Part shown: one piece after another, positions 34,386-44,117 of the stretch
Layout: every line of letters starts with the position of its first letter
Numbering within the stretch: position 1 is the stretch's first letter
Assembly (NCBI GenBank): GCA_024639845.1
Contig: JAHEGG010000001.1
Coordinates: 83,792 to 147,791, forward strand
DNA from: Microbacteriaceae bacterium
Lineage (GTDB): Bacteria > Actinomycetota > Actinomycetes > Actinomycetales > Microbacteriaceae
DNA: 64,000 nucleotides
Reading direction: 5' to 3'
The notes under the pieces: model-generated
What the model was told of the DNA's origin: nothing
Databases searched by the model: none
Seen by the model: only the letters and a program-made list of their open reading frames with translations
Position numbers and translations under genes: made by a program

Positions 34386-35751
34386 TCCGATTCTCACCGG
34401 CACCATGCCGAAGGTGATGCGCGTTGTGCCGCGCAATCGCAACATCGAAGGCTTGCTTCTGTTTTTCGTCTTCGGTATCAACGCATTTGAGTTGGCACAG
34501 ATTCAGCTCAGCACATTGCAGGTACTACGTTCAGACTTCTGGCTCTATTGGGCGCCACTGACCCTGATTGCACTCGTGGTTCACGGAATTCTTCGTCGCC
34601 GTGCATCCGAGGCCGACTCACTGATATTGCCAATCGCCGTCTTCTTGAACGGGCTCGGAATCGCCGAAATCTATCGACTCGATATCGCCAAGGCTGCCGC
34701 CGGCGCAACCGACCTGTTTGCAGTAAAACAGGTGATCTGGACCCTGGTCGCCATGGCTGCCTGCGCCGCTGTGATTTGGTTCGTGCCAAACCAACTCTTT
34801 CTCAGGCGCTACGTCTTTGTCGCGATGGCGACCGGTATCGCGCTTCTGCTCTTGCCCATGCTTCCATTCATCGGCCTCACCATCAACGGCGCTCGGCTCT
34901 GGATCGGCATTGGACCGTTCACTTTTCAACCTGGTGAGCTCGCAAAAATCGCCCTGATCGTGTTCTTCGCAGGTTATCTCGTGTCGCGCAAAGACTCGCT
35001 CGCGGTGGTCGGTCGAACCATCTTCGGCATCCACATTCCGCGAGCGCGCGAACTCGGCCCAATTCTTGTGATTTGGGTGGCGAGCCTGGCGGTTTTGGTG
35101 CTGCAACGTGACCTCGGAACATCCTTGCTTTATTTCGGACTCTTTTTGGTCATGATCTATGTGGCCACCGGCCGCGCCATCTATGTGGTTGTCGGGCTAG
35201 GTATGTTCATTACCGGAGCCTTGGTTGCCGCGCAGGTGATGGATTATGTTGCCGGGCGCTTTGGTGCGTGGCTCGACGCGTTCAACCCCGAGCGTTACGA
35301 CGCGGTCGGCGGAAGCTACCAGTTGGTTCAAGGTATTTTCGGTCTGGCACACGGAGGCCTTTTCGGCACCGGTCTTGGCGGTGGAGTGCCTCAGCTTGTT
35401 CCGCTGGCCGAGAGCGACTTCATCATCACCTCGCTTGGCGAGGAACTCGGCTTGGTCGGATTTTTTGTGATTCTGCTTTGCTACCTGCTGTTGATTCAGC
35501 GCGGTCTCCGCATTGCATTTAAACACCAGGATGACTTCTCACGATTGCTCGCGGTCGGTTTCTCGTTCGTCATCGCCCTGCAGTGCTTCATCGTCATTGG
35601 CGGAGTGACCCGCGTTGTTCCGCTCACCGGACTCACCACTCCACTTTTGGCTGCCGGTGGTTCATCGCTACTCGCCAACTGGATGATCATCGGTCTCCTA
35701 CTTCGCCTCAGCGACTCGGTTGCCATCAAGCGAGGGGCAGCCGATGAATAA
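34378..35751 (+). CDS. rodA: RodA/FtsW-family peptidoglycan glycosyltransferase (SEDS)
   Basis: Polymerises lipid II glycan strands during elongation, working with the PBP encoded next. A 457-residue SEDS protein with about 12 membrane helices. Conserved features include INGARLWIGIGPFTFQPGE, LQRDLGTSLLYF (catalytic-loop region), and GGSYQLVQGIFGLAHGG then FGTGLGGG. Start: ATG 34378 (8-bp overlap with pstP) is preferred; a GTG three codons earlier (34369) is the alternative. The start of pbpA overlaps its end by 8 bp. Confidence 0.95.
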   Translation: MVSPILTGTMPKVMRVVPRNRNIEGLLLFFVFGINAFELAQIQLSTLQVLRSDFWLYWAPLTLIALVVHGILRRRASEADSLILPIAVFLNGLGIAEIYRLDIAKAAAGATDLFAVKQVIWTLVAMAACAAVIWFVPNQLFLRRYVFVAMATGIALLLLPMLPFIGLTINGARLWIGIGPFTFQPGELAKIALIVFFAGYLVSRKDSLAVVGRTIFGIHIPRARELGPILVIWVASLAVLVLQRDLGTSLLYFGLFLVMIYVATGRAIYVVVGLGMFITGALVAAQVMDYVAGRFGAWLDAFNPERYDAVGGSYQLVQGIFGLAHGGLFGTGLGGGVPQLVPLAESDFIITSLGEELGLVGFFVILLCYLLLIQRGLRIAFKHQDDFSRLLAVGFSFVIALQCFIVIGGVTRVVPLTGLTTPLLAAGGSSLLANWMIIGLLLRLSDSVAIKRGAADE

Positions 35752-37195
35752 GCAGTTGCGTCGGGTGTCGCTTGTGATCGCGGCAATGTTTTTGAGTCTC
35801 TTTGTGTCGAGCACGACCATCCAAGTGCTAAACGCGGATGCACTCACCGCTGACCAGCGCAATGTGCGAAGTGTCTACGATTCCTACGAAACCCAGCGTG
35901 GCGCGATTCTCGTTGACGGGCAGCCGATCGCCTCGAGCACGAAGACCGATGACGAGTTTCACTACCTGCGCGAGTATTCGAACATCCGCTATTCGTCGGT
36001 GACTGGCTTCTTCTCGTTCTTCAACGGCGCGACAGGCCTCGAAGCATCGGCTAACGACTATCTAACCGGCAAGAACTCTTCACAATTCTTCGAGCAGATC
36101 AATGCGCTGTTCTCCGGAAACCCGGTCATCGGCGGTTCGATCGAGCTGACCATCGACCCGAAGGTGCAAAAGGTCGCCTGGGATGCGCTCGGCAACATGA
36201 AAGGCGCAGTGGTTGCAATCGACCCGAGCACCGGAAACATCCTCGCGATGGTTTCGAAACCCGGATTCGACGCCAACCGACTAGCCAGCCACGATTCGAC
36301 CGATGCCACCAAGAATTACCAGAGTCTGCTGAGCAACAAAGGCGACCCACTGATCAACCGAGCCATTTCGGGCGACCTTTATGCGCCAGGTTCGGTGTTC
36401 AAGCTGATTGTTTCGGCGGCTGCCATCGAAAGCGGCAATTTCACCCCCGAAAGCAAAATCAACAACCCTTATAAATTCAAGTTGCCCGGCACCGACACCT
36501 ATGTCTACAACTCGGGCGAGGGTCGTTGCGGTGGTCAAACCACGGTTTCTCTTGCCGACGCCCTGCGCTACTCATGCAACGTGCCTTTCGCGCAAGTCGG
36601 AATCCAGCTCGGTCAAGACAAGATCCGCCGCCAGGCCGAACTCTTTGGTTTTGGCAAGAGCATCCGTGTGCCGTTGTTGGTCACGCCCAGCGTCTATCCC
36701 GATTCAATGGATGATGCACAAACCGGTCTTTCATCGTTCGGGCAATTCGATGTGCGAGTCACACCGATGCAAATGGCCATGGTGGCGAGCGCGATTGCCA
36801 ACGGCGGAACACTGATGAAGCCAAACCTGATTGAAAATGTTCTCTCTTCGAACCTCGCCTCGCTCTATCAACCGAAACCTGTGGAGTATTCGAAACCGGT
36901 TTCGCCGAACACCGCAAAACTGCTCACCGAAATGATGGTCAAGGCGGTTTCTAGCGGCGTTAGCGGCAACGGGCAGGTGCCTGGGGTTCGCACCGCGGGC
37001 AAGACCGGAACCGCGCAAAATGGTGAGAACGACCCATACACTCTCTGGTTCACCGGCTTCGCACCAGCCGAAAACGCGAAGGTTGCGGTCGCGGTTGTCA
37101 TCGAGGATGGCGGCGGCATGGGGCAGAACGGAAGAGGCAACTCGCTCGCTGCTCCGGTGGCACGCAAGGTCATGATGGCGGTGCTCGGAAAATGA
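35744..37195 (+). CDS. pbpA: Class B penicillin-binding protein PbpA
   Basis: The D,D-transpeptidase that crosslinks peptidoglycan with RodA. From ATG 35744 it has 483 residues: N-terminal membrane anchor at about 9-28, a short pedestal region, and a transpeptidase domain from about 140. Active-site motifs are SVFK (in [11 protein letters not shown]), SCN (in [10 protein letters not shown]) and KTGTAQ. The linker and pedestal are small, as in actinobacterial PbpA. Its stop overlaps the pknA start as ATGA. Confidence 0.95.
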   Translation: MNKQLRRVSLVIAAMFLSLFVSSTTIQVLNADALTADQRNVRSVYDSYETQRGAILVDGQPIASSTKTDDEFHYLREYSNIRYSSVTGFFSFFNGATGLEASANDYLTGKNSSQFFEQINALFSGNPVIGGSIELTIDPKVQKVAWDALGNMKGAVVAIDPSTGNILAMVSKPGFDANRLASHDSTDATKNYQSLLSNKGDPLINRAISGDLYAPGSVFKLIVSAAAIESGNFTPESKINNPYKFKLPGTDTYVYNSGEGRCGGQTTVSLADALRYSCNVPFAQVGIQLGQDKIRRQAELFGFGKSIRVPLLVTPSVYPDSMDDAQTGLSSFGQFDVRVTPMQMAMVASAIANGGTLMKPNLIENVLSSNLASLYQPKPVEYSKPVSPNTAKLLTEMMVKAVSSGVSGNGQVPGVRTAGKTGTAQNGENDPYTLWFTGFAPAENAKVAVAVVIEDGGGMGQNGRGNSLAAPVARKVMMAVLGK

Positions 37196-38550
37196 AACCC
37201 GAAGTAGACATGCTGTATGGCGGCCGATACCGGCTTAAATCGCGCATCGCGATTGGAGGCATGGGTGAGGTTTGGCAAGCGCACGACGAGATCATCCTGC
37301 GCGACGTCGCGATAAAGATTTTGAAACCCGAATACATGGGTGAGCCAGGATTCCTAGAGCGCTTTCGCACCGAGGCTCGTCACGCCGCGATGGTCGATCA
37401 CGAGGGAATCGCGAACGTCTATGACTATGGTGAAGACGGCGGCTCGGCCTATTTGGTAATGGAACTCGTTCCGGGCGACTCACTGGCCAAGATTCTCGAA
37501 CGCGACAAGACCATGCCGGTCGAGAATGTGCTCGACATGGTTTCACAAACCGCCCGCGCTCTCCACGAGGCACACCTAGCGGGCTTGGTTCACCGCGACG
37601 TCAAGCCGGGCAACCTTTTGATCACCCCGGATGGCCGAGTCAAGATCACCGACTTCGGCATCGCTCGCGTGGCCGACCAGGTTTCGCTAACCGCAACCGG
37701 TCAGGTCATGGGCACGGTTCAATATCTGTCGCCCGAGCAAGCCACCGGCAAACCGGCTACCCCGGCGACCGACATCTATTCGCTGGGCATCGTTGCCTAC
37801 GAGTCACTCAAAGGATCGCGTCCGTTCACGGGCGAAACCCAGATGGCAATTGCGATGGCTCAAATCAATGATGCTCCGCCACCGTTGCCAGAAGACATCC
37901 CCGAATCGGTCGCCCTGCTGGTCATGATGTGTTTGGCCAAGAAGCCGGCCGCGCGACCAGAAAACGCTCTTGCACTGGCCGAGCAGGCAGAAGCGCTGAT
38001 GGCGAACCGTCCAAAGCGCGCCACTCGCACCCGACTCATCACAACGCACAACCCGGTCGTCGACACCAAGACCACTGTGCTCGAAACGGCGAGAAACGAG
38101 GATGCTGCCGAGGCCAAGCCGGCCGCCATCTGGCCGTGGATTGCCGTGATCGGCGCACTGGTGCTTACTTCGTTGGTCGTGCTCGGGGCAATGTTCTTCG
38201 GTGGGCAAACTAAACCAACACCGAGCCCAACACCGAGCCAGTCGCAGACTAACTCGCCGAGCCCGACGCCGACCGAATCGGCAACTCCTAGCCCGACGCC
38301 GACTGATCCGAACACCGTGGTCGTGCTCTCGAGCGACATCTTCGGATTAAACATCGACGATGCCACCAGCTACCTCGAGTCGCTCGGCTTGGTGGTGCAA
38401 AAGTTTGAGGGCCTCGAGGTTGCCAACGACGACTCCCGCCTGCTCACGGTTTATGACGCCAGCCCTCTCGGCCAGCTGACCAAGGGCTCGACCATTTCGC
38501 TGGTTTACTACATTCCTTTTGCCAACCCAGACCCGAATCCAAATGGATGA
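37192..38550 (+). CDS. pknA: Ser/Thr protein kinase PknA-like with one PASTA-like domain
   Basis: A membrane-bound eukaryotic-type kinase controlling growth and division. 452 residues: kinase domain at about 10-270 ([11 protein letters not shown] glycine loop, VAIKIL lysine, [11 protein letters not shown] catalytic loop, DFGIARV Mg loop), a juxtamembrane region, a helix at about 316-338 and a Pro/Thr/Ser-rich linker. The extracytosolic tail of ~75 residues resembles a single PASTA unit ([16 protein letters not shown]...[14 protein letters not shown]). Mycobacterial PknA lacks PASTA, so this is a variation. The gene order rodA-pbpA-pknA-pknB identifies it. Confidence 0.93.
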   Translation: MKPEVDMLYGGRYRLKSRIAIGGMGEVWQAHDEIILRDVAIKILKPEYMGEPGFLERFRTEARHAAMVDHEGIANVYDYGEDGGSAYLVMELVPGDSLAKILERDKTMPVENVLDMVSQTARALHEAHLAGLVHRDVKPGNLLITPDGRVKITDFGIARVADQVSLTATGQVMGTVQYLSPEQATGKPATPATDIYSLGIVAYESLKGSRPFTGETQMAIAMAQINDAPPPLPEDIPESVALLVMMCLAKKPAARPENALALAEQAEALMANRPKRATRTRLITTHNPVVDTKTTVLETARNEDAAEAKPAAIWPWIAVIGALVLTSLVVLGAMFFGGQTKPTPSPTPSQSQTNSPSPTPTESATPSPTPTDPNTVVVLSSDIFGLNIDDATSYLESLGLVVQKFEGLEVANDDSRLLTVYDASPLGQLTKGSTISLVYYIPFANPDPNPNG

Positions 38551-38640
38551 TTTTTAGCACCGAGCCTCGACAGACCCCAACGGCTCAAAGGCTTAAAGAC
38601 CCCCGAGACTAAACTGAAACGAACAACACCGGAGCAAAAC

Positions 38641-40716
38641 TTGACCGAAAACCAACGAATTCTCGCCGAACGCTACGTCGTCGGTAGCCTCATCGGCCGC
38701 GGGGGCATGGCCGACGTTTATGAAGGCATCGACAACCGCCTCGGTCGCAAAGTCGCAATCAAGTTGCTCAAATCTGACCTTGCCAACGACCCAAGCTTTG
38801 AGGCTCGTTTCAAGCAAGAGGCCCAAGCCTCGGCACGCATGGCTCACCCCACGATTGTTCGCGTCTATGACGCCGGTGAAGAAATCTCAATCGACTCCAA
38901 CGGCAACGAGCGGCGCACCCCATACATCGTCATGGAATATGTGCGCGGCACTCTACTTCGCGACCTGATTCACCAGGGCAACATCACGATTCCCGAGGCA
39001 CTGGGATACGCCGAAGGCGTTTTGACCGCGCTCGAGTTTTCGCACCGCGCCGGAGTCGTGCATCGTGACATCAAGTCGGCCAACATCATGATTACCGACA
39101 CCGACCAAGTTAAGGTGATGGATTTTGGCATTGCCCGAGCTATCAGCGATTCCTCGGTAACCCAAGCACACACCGTTGGCATTGTCGGCACCGCGCAATA
39201 TTTCAGCCCTGAGCAAGCTCGCGGTGAAACCGTGGACGCTCGCACCGACCTTTATTCGACCGGCGTCCTGCTTTATGAAATGCTGGCCGGACGCCCTCCG
39301 TTCAAGGGTGACACCGCCGTATCGGTGGCATACCAGCACGTCAGCGAAGCGGTTATTCCGCCCTCCACTTTCAACCCGCTAATCAGCGCCGAGCTCGACC
39401 AGGTTGTGCTGCACGCGCTGGCGAAAGACCGCAACGATCGTTACCAGAGCGCCGAGGAGTTCCGCGAACACCTTCTGGCTGCCGACATCACCCCACCGAT
39501 GGCTGGCCAAAATGTTACTTCCGCAGAGGCTGCCGTCGAAGAAGTTGCTGCCGAAGGCGACGGTGTCTGGGCTTCGGAGCCGACGACAACCGGTGAGTTG
39601 CCGGAGGCCGCCGCGACTGAAGAGCTGGCAGCCCAAGACAGCCTGGACGAGTTCGAGGCACTGCTAGCTGCCGGCGGACTCGAGGCAACCGCAACCGTAA
39701 CGACCGTCGCAGAACCTACGGCGGCTGAACCGACCGACCAAGTTGAGTCGCCCGAATCCCGCTCGGAAGTTGCACCGGTCACCCCGGTAGCCCCGATCGA
39801 AGCGGTGTCCGAGGCGGCTACGCCAGCATCCCAGTCGGTTTTCAACCAGCCGATCGCCAAGACCGAGGCGATCACCACCGACACCGATCCGTTCGGCGCA
39901 CTCGGCCTTAAATTCGACAAGGATGCTGGCGCAACGATCGAAACCGATACGACTTCGACCGGCTCAACCAAAACCAAGGTCAAGACACCGGCGCTGCAGA
40001 ACCCTGGCGTGCTTTGGGGCGTTGGTTCGGCGGCCGTCGTGTTCATGGTTGGCGTGGTAATTTGGCTGCTCACGGTTTCGCTGCCGAACCTGAACCCGAA
40101 CCCAGGCGGTATCCCGGTTGCTGACGTAACGGGAAAGGTTTATCAAGAGGCCTACGACACTTTGACTGCTCAGAAACTGCTAGTCGATCGCCAGTATGCG
40201 GCGAGCGAGACAGTGGCGGCAGACACGGTCATTCGCACCGATCCGGTTGCTGGAACCGCTGTTCCAGAAAACACCACGATCACCGTCTGGGTCTCTCTTG
40301 GCAAAACACAAATCGACATGCCCGACCTTCGAGGTATGAACGAGAAGATGGCCACCGACCTGTTGGCACAAACCAAACTAACTCTCGGCGAAATCGTTCA
40401 AGGTCATTCGGCTACCGTTGCGGCGGGTCAGATTATTGAAACCGATCCACCGGCCGGCACCAAGGTTGCCGAGGGAGCGGTGGTAAACATCACGATTTCT
40501 GACGGTATGGTTGTTGTTCCAGACGTCACCAACTACTCGATCAGCGAGGCGAAGGGTTATCTAACGGCCCCGGATGTTGCACTGTCGGTCGAGATTGGAA
40601 CACTTGAGGCCTGCGACTCCGCACCTGCCGGAACCATCGTGGTTGGACAGTCAATCGGGGCAGGCACCGCACCGGCCGGTTCGACAATCGTGCTTTATGT
40701 AACCTGCAAGCCCTAA
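38641..40716 (+). CDS. pknB: Ser/Thr protein kinase PknB with three PASTA domains
   Basis: Senses muropeptides or lipid II outside and phosphorylates division and wall proteins inside. 691 residues: kinase domain at about 11-275 (GRGGMADVYEG, VAIKLL, HRDIKSANIMI, DFGIARA, GTAQYFSPEQ), then a long Ala/Glu/Thr-rich juxtamembrane linker at about 290-455. A membrane helix follows at about 466-484 and three PASTA repeats at about 493-690. The linker is longer than in mycobacterial PknB and PASTA number is three rather than four. Start is TTG 38641 with GGAG nine bases upstream. Ends overlapping the convergent FkbH-like gene by 4 bp. Confidence 0.96.
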   Translation: MTENQRILAERYVVGSLIGRGGMADVYEGIDNRLGRKVAIKLLKSDLANDPSFEARFKQEAQASARMAHPTIVRVYDAGEEISIDSNGNERRTPYIVMEYVRGTLLRDLIHQGNITIPEALGYAEGVLTALEFSHRAGVVHRDIKSANIMITDTDQVKVMDFGIARAISDSSVTQAHTVGIVGTAQYFSPEQARGETVDARTDLYSTGVLLYEMLAGRPPFKGDTAVSVAYQHVSEAVIPPSTFNPLISAELDQVVLHALAKDRNDRYQSAEEFREHLLAADITPPMAGQNVTSAEAAVEEVAAEGDGVWASEPTTTGELPEAAATEELAAQDSLDEFEALLAAGGLEATATVTTVAEPTAAEPTDQVESPESRSEVAPVTPVAPIEAVSEAATPASQSVFNQPIAKTEAITTDTDPFGALGLKFDKDAGATIETDTTSTGSTKTKVKTPALQNPGVLWGVGSAAVVFMVGVVIWLLTVSLPNLNPNPGGIPVADVTGKVYQEAYDTLTAQKLLVDRQYAASETVAADTVIRTDPVAGTAVPENTTITVWVSLGKTQIDMPDLRGMNEKMATDLLAQTKLTLGEIVQGHSATVAAGQIIETDPPAGTKVAEGAVVNITISDGMVVVPDVTNYSISEAKGYLTAPDVALSVEIGTLEACDSAPAGTIVVGQSIGAGTAPAGSTIVLYVTCKP

Positions 40717-42167
40717 ATCTGGATCTTCGTAATCATTGGGCGAGCGGCGAGCGAAACCTCACGGAGCACATCCGGGGTGAAGTGTCTCGGGTCGTGAGTC
40801 TTTTCGGTTAAGAAAGGGTCGACCTCGACAACCTTCACCACCTCTGGGGTTTGGGTAGCCCTCAAACGCCAGGCATCGTTGAAAGCCACAAATCTTTCTG
40901 GGGTGACGCCATATGGAAGTTCGGCATCGAAATTTTGAGATGGAAGAACGGCGATGATCTCGGCGTCGTACTCGACAACTTTATTAATCAGTGCGTCGAT
41001 GGCCTTTTCGTAGGTCGCGGTGGTTGGCGGCTCAGACCAGAAGCGGTCATCGTAGTCATTGAAAACGCCATAAACGTATGTGCTCATCCTGGCCAGCTCA
41101 TCTGGCTTCGACAGCATTTCATCAAGCTTAAAAATCCTCGGCCAGTTGTCCCATGAGATTCCCTGAACTCCGAGGTAGTGAGCCAACGCTCCACTTTGAC
41201 AGTTGGCCATGATGCGCAGAGGAACCGGCTCGACTGGAGTGCTCTCTTGGGCGAGTTTCTCTTTGAATGAGATATCACTCGGGTCTACGAATCTAACCCA
41301 ACTTGCATCAAACATCTCGTGTGGAAGTTCGAGTTCCGGAAATGCCTCCTGCAGAATGCGTCCAACCGCTTGCTCCACACCCATGTTCATGATCCGGCAG
41401 GAATAGGTGAGATGAACTAACTTCTTCCATGAAACACATGCGAATCCGACCAGCCCGTAGAACCCAAAGTCATCCCAAACAAATACGGCAAAGGAGTCGT
41501 TTCTCGGGTTGATCAAGAATTCCGGCATCGAACCTTCCGGCACTCTTGATTTCGTGAAGTTCATCTGGTTGGTGCGGTTAATCAACTCCTCAATGCGCCC
41601 TGCAAAAGGCAAATTATCTGAGCGTCGCACTAAGACGACCCTGATGTTGCATGTTTCGAGAAAAGCTCGATTGTCTAGCCCAGATGCCGTTTTGGCTGCC
41701 CGCTTGGCCTCGAGCTGTCGATACTCTCCAACTCTTGATTTGCCAGGTTTGAGAGAGTCGATCCATTCCTCGAGTTGGCTATCCAAGTCTGGGTCATTGG
41801 CATCTATCGCTTGAATTCCTTCGTTGAAAAACTTGACTTCGTTAAGGTTCGATGTGTTGTCGTCGATAAAAATGACGTCCGGGGCACGCAGTTGCATGTC
41901 CTCGATGATTTGCTTGACGATTTGACCTTTAGCTTCCATCTGAATTTCAGCGAACACGAACTCATCCCAAAGCCCAAAACCTTCTAGAGTGCTTCTGGCT
42001 AGCTCAAAATTATTTTTGGAGCAAATGGAATTGACCACGCCGCGCTCGTTCAAATCCTTGATAAATCGGACGCGGTTCTCAAAAGGCTCAAGTTGGTCAC
42101 CCTCGGCTAAAGTGCCAGACCACAAAGTATCATCTAGGTCCCAAATAACGAGTTTTGCCTTTAGCAC
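40713..42167 (-). CDS. FkbH-like HAD-IIIC protein with C-terminal WcbI/SGNH-like domain
   Basis: 484 residues. The N-terminal HAD-IIIC domain (VIWDLDDTLWSGTLAEGD, about 7-25; FIDDNTSNLNEV near 103) and an FkbH-type middle region (TNQMNFTKSR, DDFGFYGLVGFA) match enzymes that load glyceryl or related groups in polyketide and glycan pathways. From about 320 a separate domain begins with IMANCQSGALAHYL, resembling the GNCQ start of WcbI-type capsule enzymes. It probably decorates a surface glycan; substrate unknown. It is inserted, on the opposite strand, between pknB and pabA, which are normally adjacent. Lower GC and codon use suggest acquisition. Confidence 0.78.
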   Translation of the reverse strand: MLKAKLVIWDLDDTLWSGTLAEGDQLEPFENRVRFIKDLNERGVVNSICSKNNFELARSTLEGFGLWDEFVFAEIQMEAKGQIVKQIIEDMQLRAPDVIFIDDNTSNLNEVKFFNEGIQAIDANDPDLDSQLEEWIDSLKPGKSRVGEYRQLEAKRAAKTASGLDNRAFLETCNIRVVLVRRSDNLPFAGRIEELINRTNQMNFTKSRVPEGSMPEFLINPRNDSFAVFVWDDFGFYGLVGFACVSWKKLVHLTYSCRIMNMGVEQAVGRILQEAFPELELPHEMFDASWVRFVDPSDISFKEKLAQESTPVEPVPLRIMANCQSGALAHYLGVQGISWDNWPRIFKLDEMLSKPDELARMSTYVYGVFNDYDDRFWSEPPTTATYEKAIDALINKVVEYDAEIIAVLPSQNFDAELPYGVTPERFVAFNDAWRLRATQTPEVVKVVEVDPFLTEKTHDPRHFTPDVLREVSLAARPMITKIQI

Positions 42168-42294
42168 TTCGAACTCCTGCGTTGAGGGTAGTCACTGACG
42201 ATCTATGCAATTGTATTCGGGGGCTTCAGCAACCAGAGACTGAGCGTGCAGACAAAGGCTAATTTTGCTTAGACACTTTAGCCGACAGGAACAG

Positions 42295-42948
42295 TTAGAG
42301 GTTCACCATTGGGCTAAGCGACTTGGCTCGCTCGGCTGCTCCAACAAGCCCGATCGACTCAAGCCAGTTGCCGAGCATCTGATAGCCGCCCTCGGTGAGC
42401 ACGCTCTCCGGGTGAAATTGCACACCATAGATAGGCCGGGTCGCGTGGCGAATCCCCATGATCACGCCGCCGGCACTGTTGCGTCCTGGAATCGTGCGTG
42501 CGGTGACAACGAGATCAGCGGGCACTGTGGAATCGACCACGGCTAGCGAGTGATAGCGGGTGGCCGTGAAAGGCAGCTTTACGGTGTTAAAAACCAACGA
42601 CCCGTCGTGCTCCACCTCTGAGGTCTTGCCGTGCATTAACTCTTCTGCCTGTCGCACGGTGGCACCCATAGCCTCGGCGATTGCCTGATGTCCGAGGCAA
42701 ACTCCGAAAACCGGCAAGTCGTGGGTAAGTGCAAACTTAACCACTGGGATGCTCAAACCGGCGTCCGCTGGAGTCCCTGGCCCTGGCGAAATCAAGACGG
42801 CATCATAGTTTGCGAGCAACTCTGGCAGAGCATCCTCGGCAACGACATCGTTGCGCAACACTTCGGTTTCTGCGCCGAGCTGTTGCAGATAGCCGTTGAG
42901 CGTATAGACGAACGAGTCGTAGTTATCGAGCACAAGGATTTTTGTCAT
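42295..42948 (-). CDS. pabA: Glutamine amidotransferase, aminodeoxychorismate/anthranilate synthase component II
   Basis: Supplies ammonia from glutamine for chorismate amination, giving p-aminobenzoate (folate) and possibly anthranilate. 217 residues, class I glutamine amidotransferase: VLDNYDSFVYTL, nucleophile Cys in FGVCLGHQ, catalytic His/Glu in FHPESVLTE. Position next to pknB/crgA is conserved in actinobacteria, where it is annotated trpG or pabA. The partner synthase subunit is not in the window. Divergent from crgA with 36 bp between. Confidence 0.93.
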   Translation of the reverse strand: MTKILVLDNYDSFVYTLNGYLQQLGAETEVLRNDVVAEDALPELLANYDAVLISPGPGTPADAGLSIPVVKFALTHDLPVFGVCLGHQAIAEAMGATVRQAEELMHGKTSEVEHDGSLVFNTVKLPFTATRYHSLAVVDSTVPADLVVTARTIPGRNSAGGVIMGIRHATRPIYGVQFHPESVLTEGGYQMLGNWLESIGLVGAAERAKSLSPMVNL

Positions 42949-42972
42949 GACGCTTTAAGCCTAACCTGCCCG

Positions 42973-42978
42973 TAGAAT
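42973..42978 (+). promoter_or_regulatory. Leaderless -10 box of crgA
   Basis: TAGAAT, spacer TGCAAC (6 nt), then the crgA ATG. This is almost the same sequence as the trhO promoter start region. Confidence 0.62.
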
Positions 42979-42984
42979 TGCAAC

Positions 42985-43269
42985 ATGTCTGAAGAGAAGA
43001 ACAACAAGCCAGCCAAGGCATCGAAGCCAGCTCGCCCAGCCAAGGCCCCAAAGCTAAACGCCGATAGCCTACCTAACCCGGTTTGGTTCAAGCCGGTGAT
43101 GTTCGGATTCATGCTTCTAGGTTTGGCCTGGATCGTGGTCTTCTATATCTCTGGTGCACAGTTACCGCTCGGCAGTGCTTTTCCTGAAGCAAACATCGGC
43201 AGCTGGAACATCGCCATCGGATTCGGCCTGCTCATGGTCGGCTTTGGCATGGCCACTCGCTGGAAGTAA
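42985..43269 (+). CDS. crgA: Cell division protein CrgA
   Basis: A small septal membrane protein that recruits and stabilises FtsZ/FtsI complexes in actinobacteria. 94 residues: a basic Lys/Ala/Pro-rich N terminus at 1-35, then two membrane helices at about 39-59 and 71-89. These carry the family features NPVWFKPVMFGFMLLGLAWI and GSWNIAIGFGLLMVGF. Length and synteny (pabA-crgA-rhomboid-ppiA) fit. Confidence 0.96.
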   Translation: MSEEKNNKPAKASKPARPAKAPKLNADSLPNPVWFKPVMFGFMLLGLAWIVVFYISGAQLPLGSAFPEANIGSWNIAIGFGLLMVGFGMATRWK

Positions 43270-43285
43270 CTAGCGCTGGTAGCGT

Positions 43286-44110
43286 CTAGAGAACGCCCAA
43301 ACTAACCAACACGTCGTAGCCTTTGTAGGCGCTCAGCACGACTAGCGCTGCGGTAATGCCGACTAGGCCTAAAATCTGCACCCTTTGCTGTTGCGCGGCA
43401 CGGGTTCTCGAATAAACGAATGTCACCAAACCACCCAGAATCAGGCCGCCGATGTGTGCCTGCCACGAAACTCCAGGGTTCAAGAACGTGAAGATCAGGT
43501 TGAAGGCAATCACGCCCATGATGGTGCTGGAGTTGCCGCCGAGGGTTCGCATCACCACGAAATAAGCGCCCATCAAACCAAAAACGCCACCCGAAGCACC
43601 GAGAACACTCGAGGTTGGTTCAGCAAACCACAGCACCGCGACCGATCCTCCCAAAATCGAAAGCAGATAGAGCGCAAAGAACCTGAGCCGGCCCAACATC
43701 GGCTCGAGCACCTGCCCAAACAGATACAACGTATACATGTTCAGCGCGATGTGCAGAATCGATGACGGGTCGGTGAAAAGGTGGTCGGAGTGCACAAAGC
43801 CAGAGGTGAGCATGCGCCACGGTTCGACCAGCGTGATATAGGGCGTGTAATACAGATAGACGGTTAGTGCGCCACCCGACAAAACCTGCAACGCATAAAT
43901 GACAACATTTATAGCCACCAACGCCTGGGTCAAAACAGGTCGGCCATTAAAAACCGAGCGACGGATGCGCGTTGGACGTGCCTGAGCACCGGCATCCTCG
44001 ACGCACAAAAAGCCAACCGCGGCTTCGACCTGGCACTCCGGGCATATCAAACGTTCACATCGTTGGCATCGAACGTATGCCTCGCGGTCGGGATGCCGGT
44101 AGCAGACCAT
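43286..44110 (-). CDS. Rhomboid-family intramembrane serine protease with N-terminal B-box-like zinc finger
   Basis: Cleaves proteins within the membrane. 274 residues: an N-terminal zinc-ribbon/B-box-like segment at about 3-40 (CYRHPDREAY, CQRCERLICPEC), then about six or seven helices. The catalytic serine is in LGASGGVFGLMG, the histidine in SWQAHIGGLILG. The first loop with YTPYITLVEPWRMLTSGFVH is typical. Such zinc-finger rhomboids are common next to ppiA/crgA in actinobacteria. It ends 7 bp before ppiA's coding region on the same strand, so they form one operon. Confidence 0.93.
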   Translation of the reverse strand: MVCYRHPDREAYVRCQRCERLICPECQVEAAVGFLCVEDAGAQARPTRIRRSVFNGRPVLTQALVAINVVIYALQVLSGGALTVYLYYTPYITLVEPWRMLTSGFVHSDHLFTDPSSILHIALNMYTLYLFGQVLEPMLGRLRFFALYLLSILGGSVAVLWFAEPTSSVLGASGGVFGLMGAYFVVMRTLGGNSSTIMGVIAFNLIFTFLNPGVSWQAHIGGLILGGLVTFVYSRTRAAQQQRVQILGLVGITAALVVLSAYKGYDVLVSLGVL

Positions 44111-44117
44111 TGTTTAG

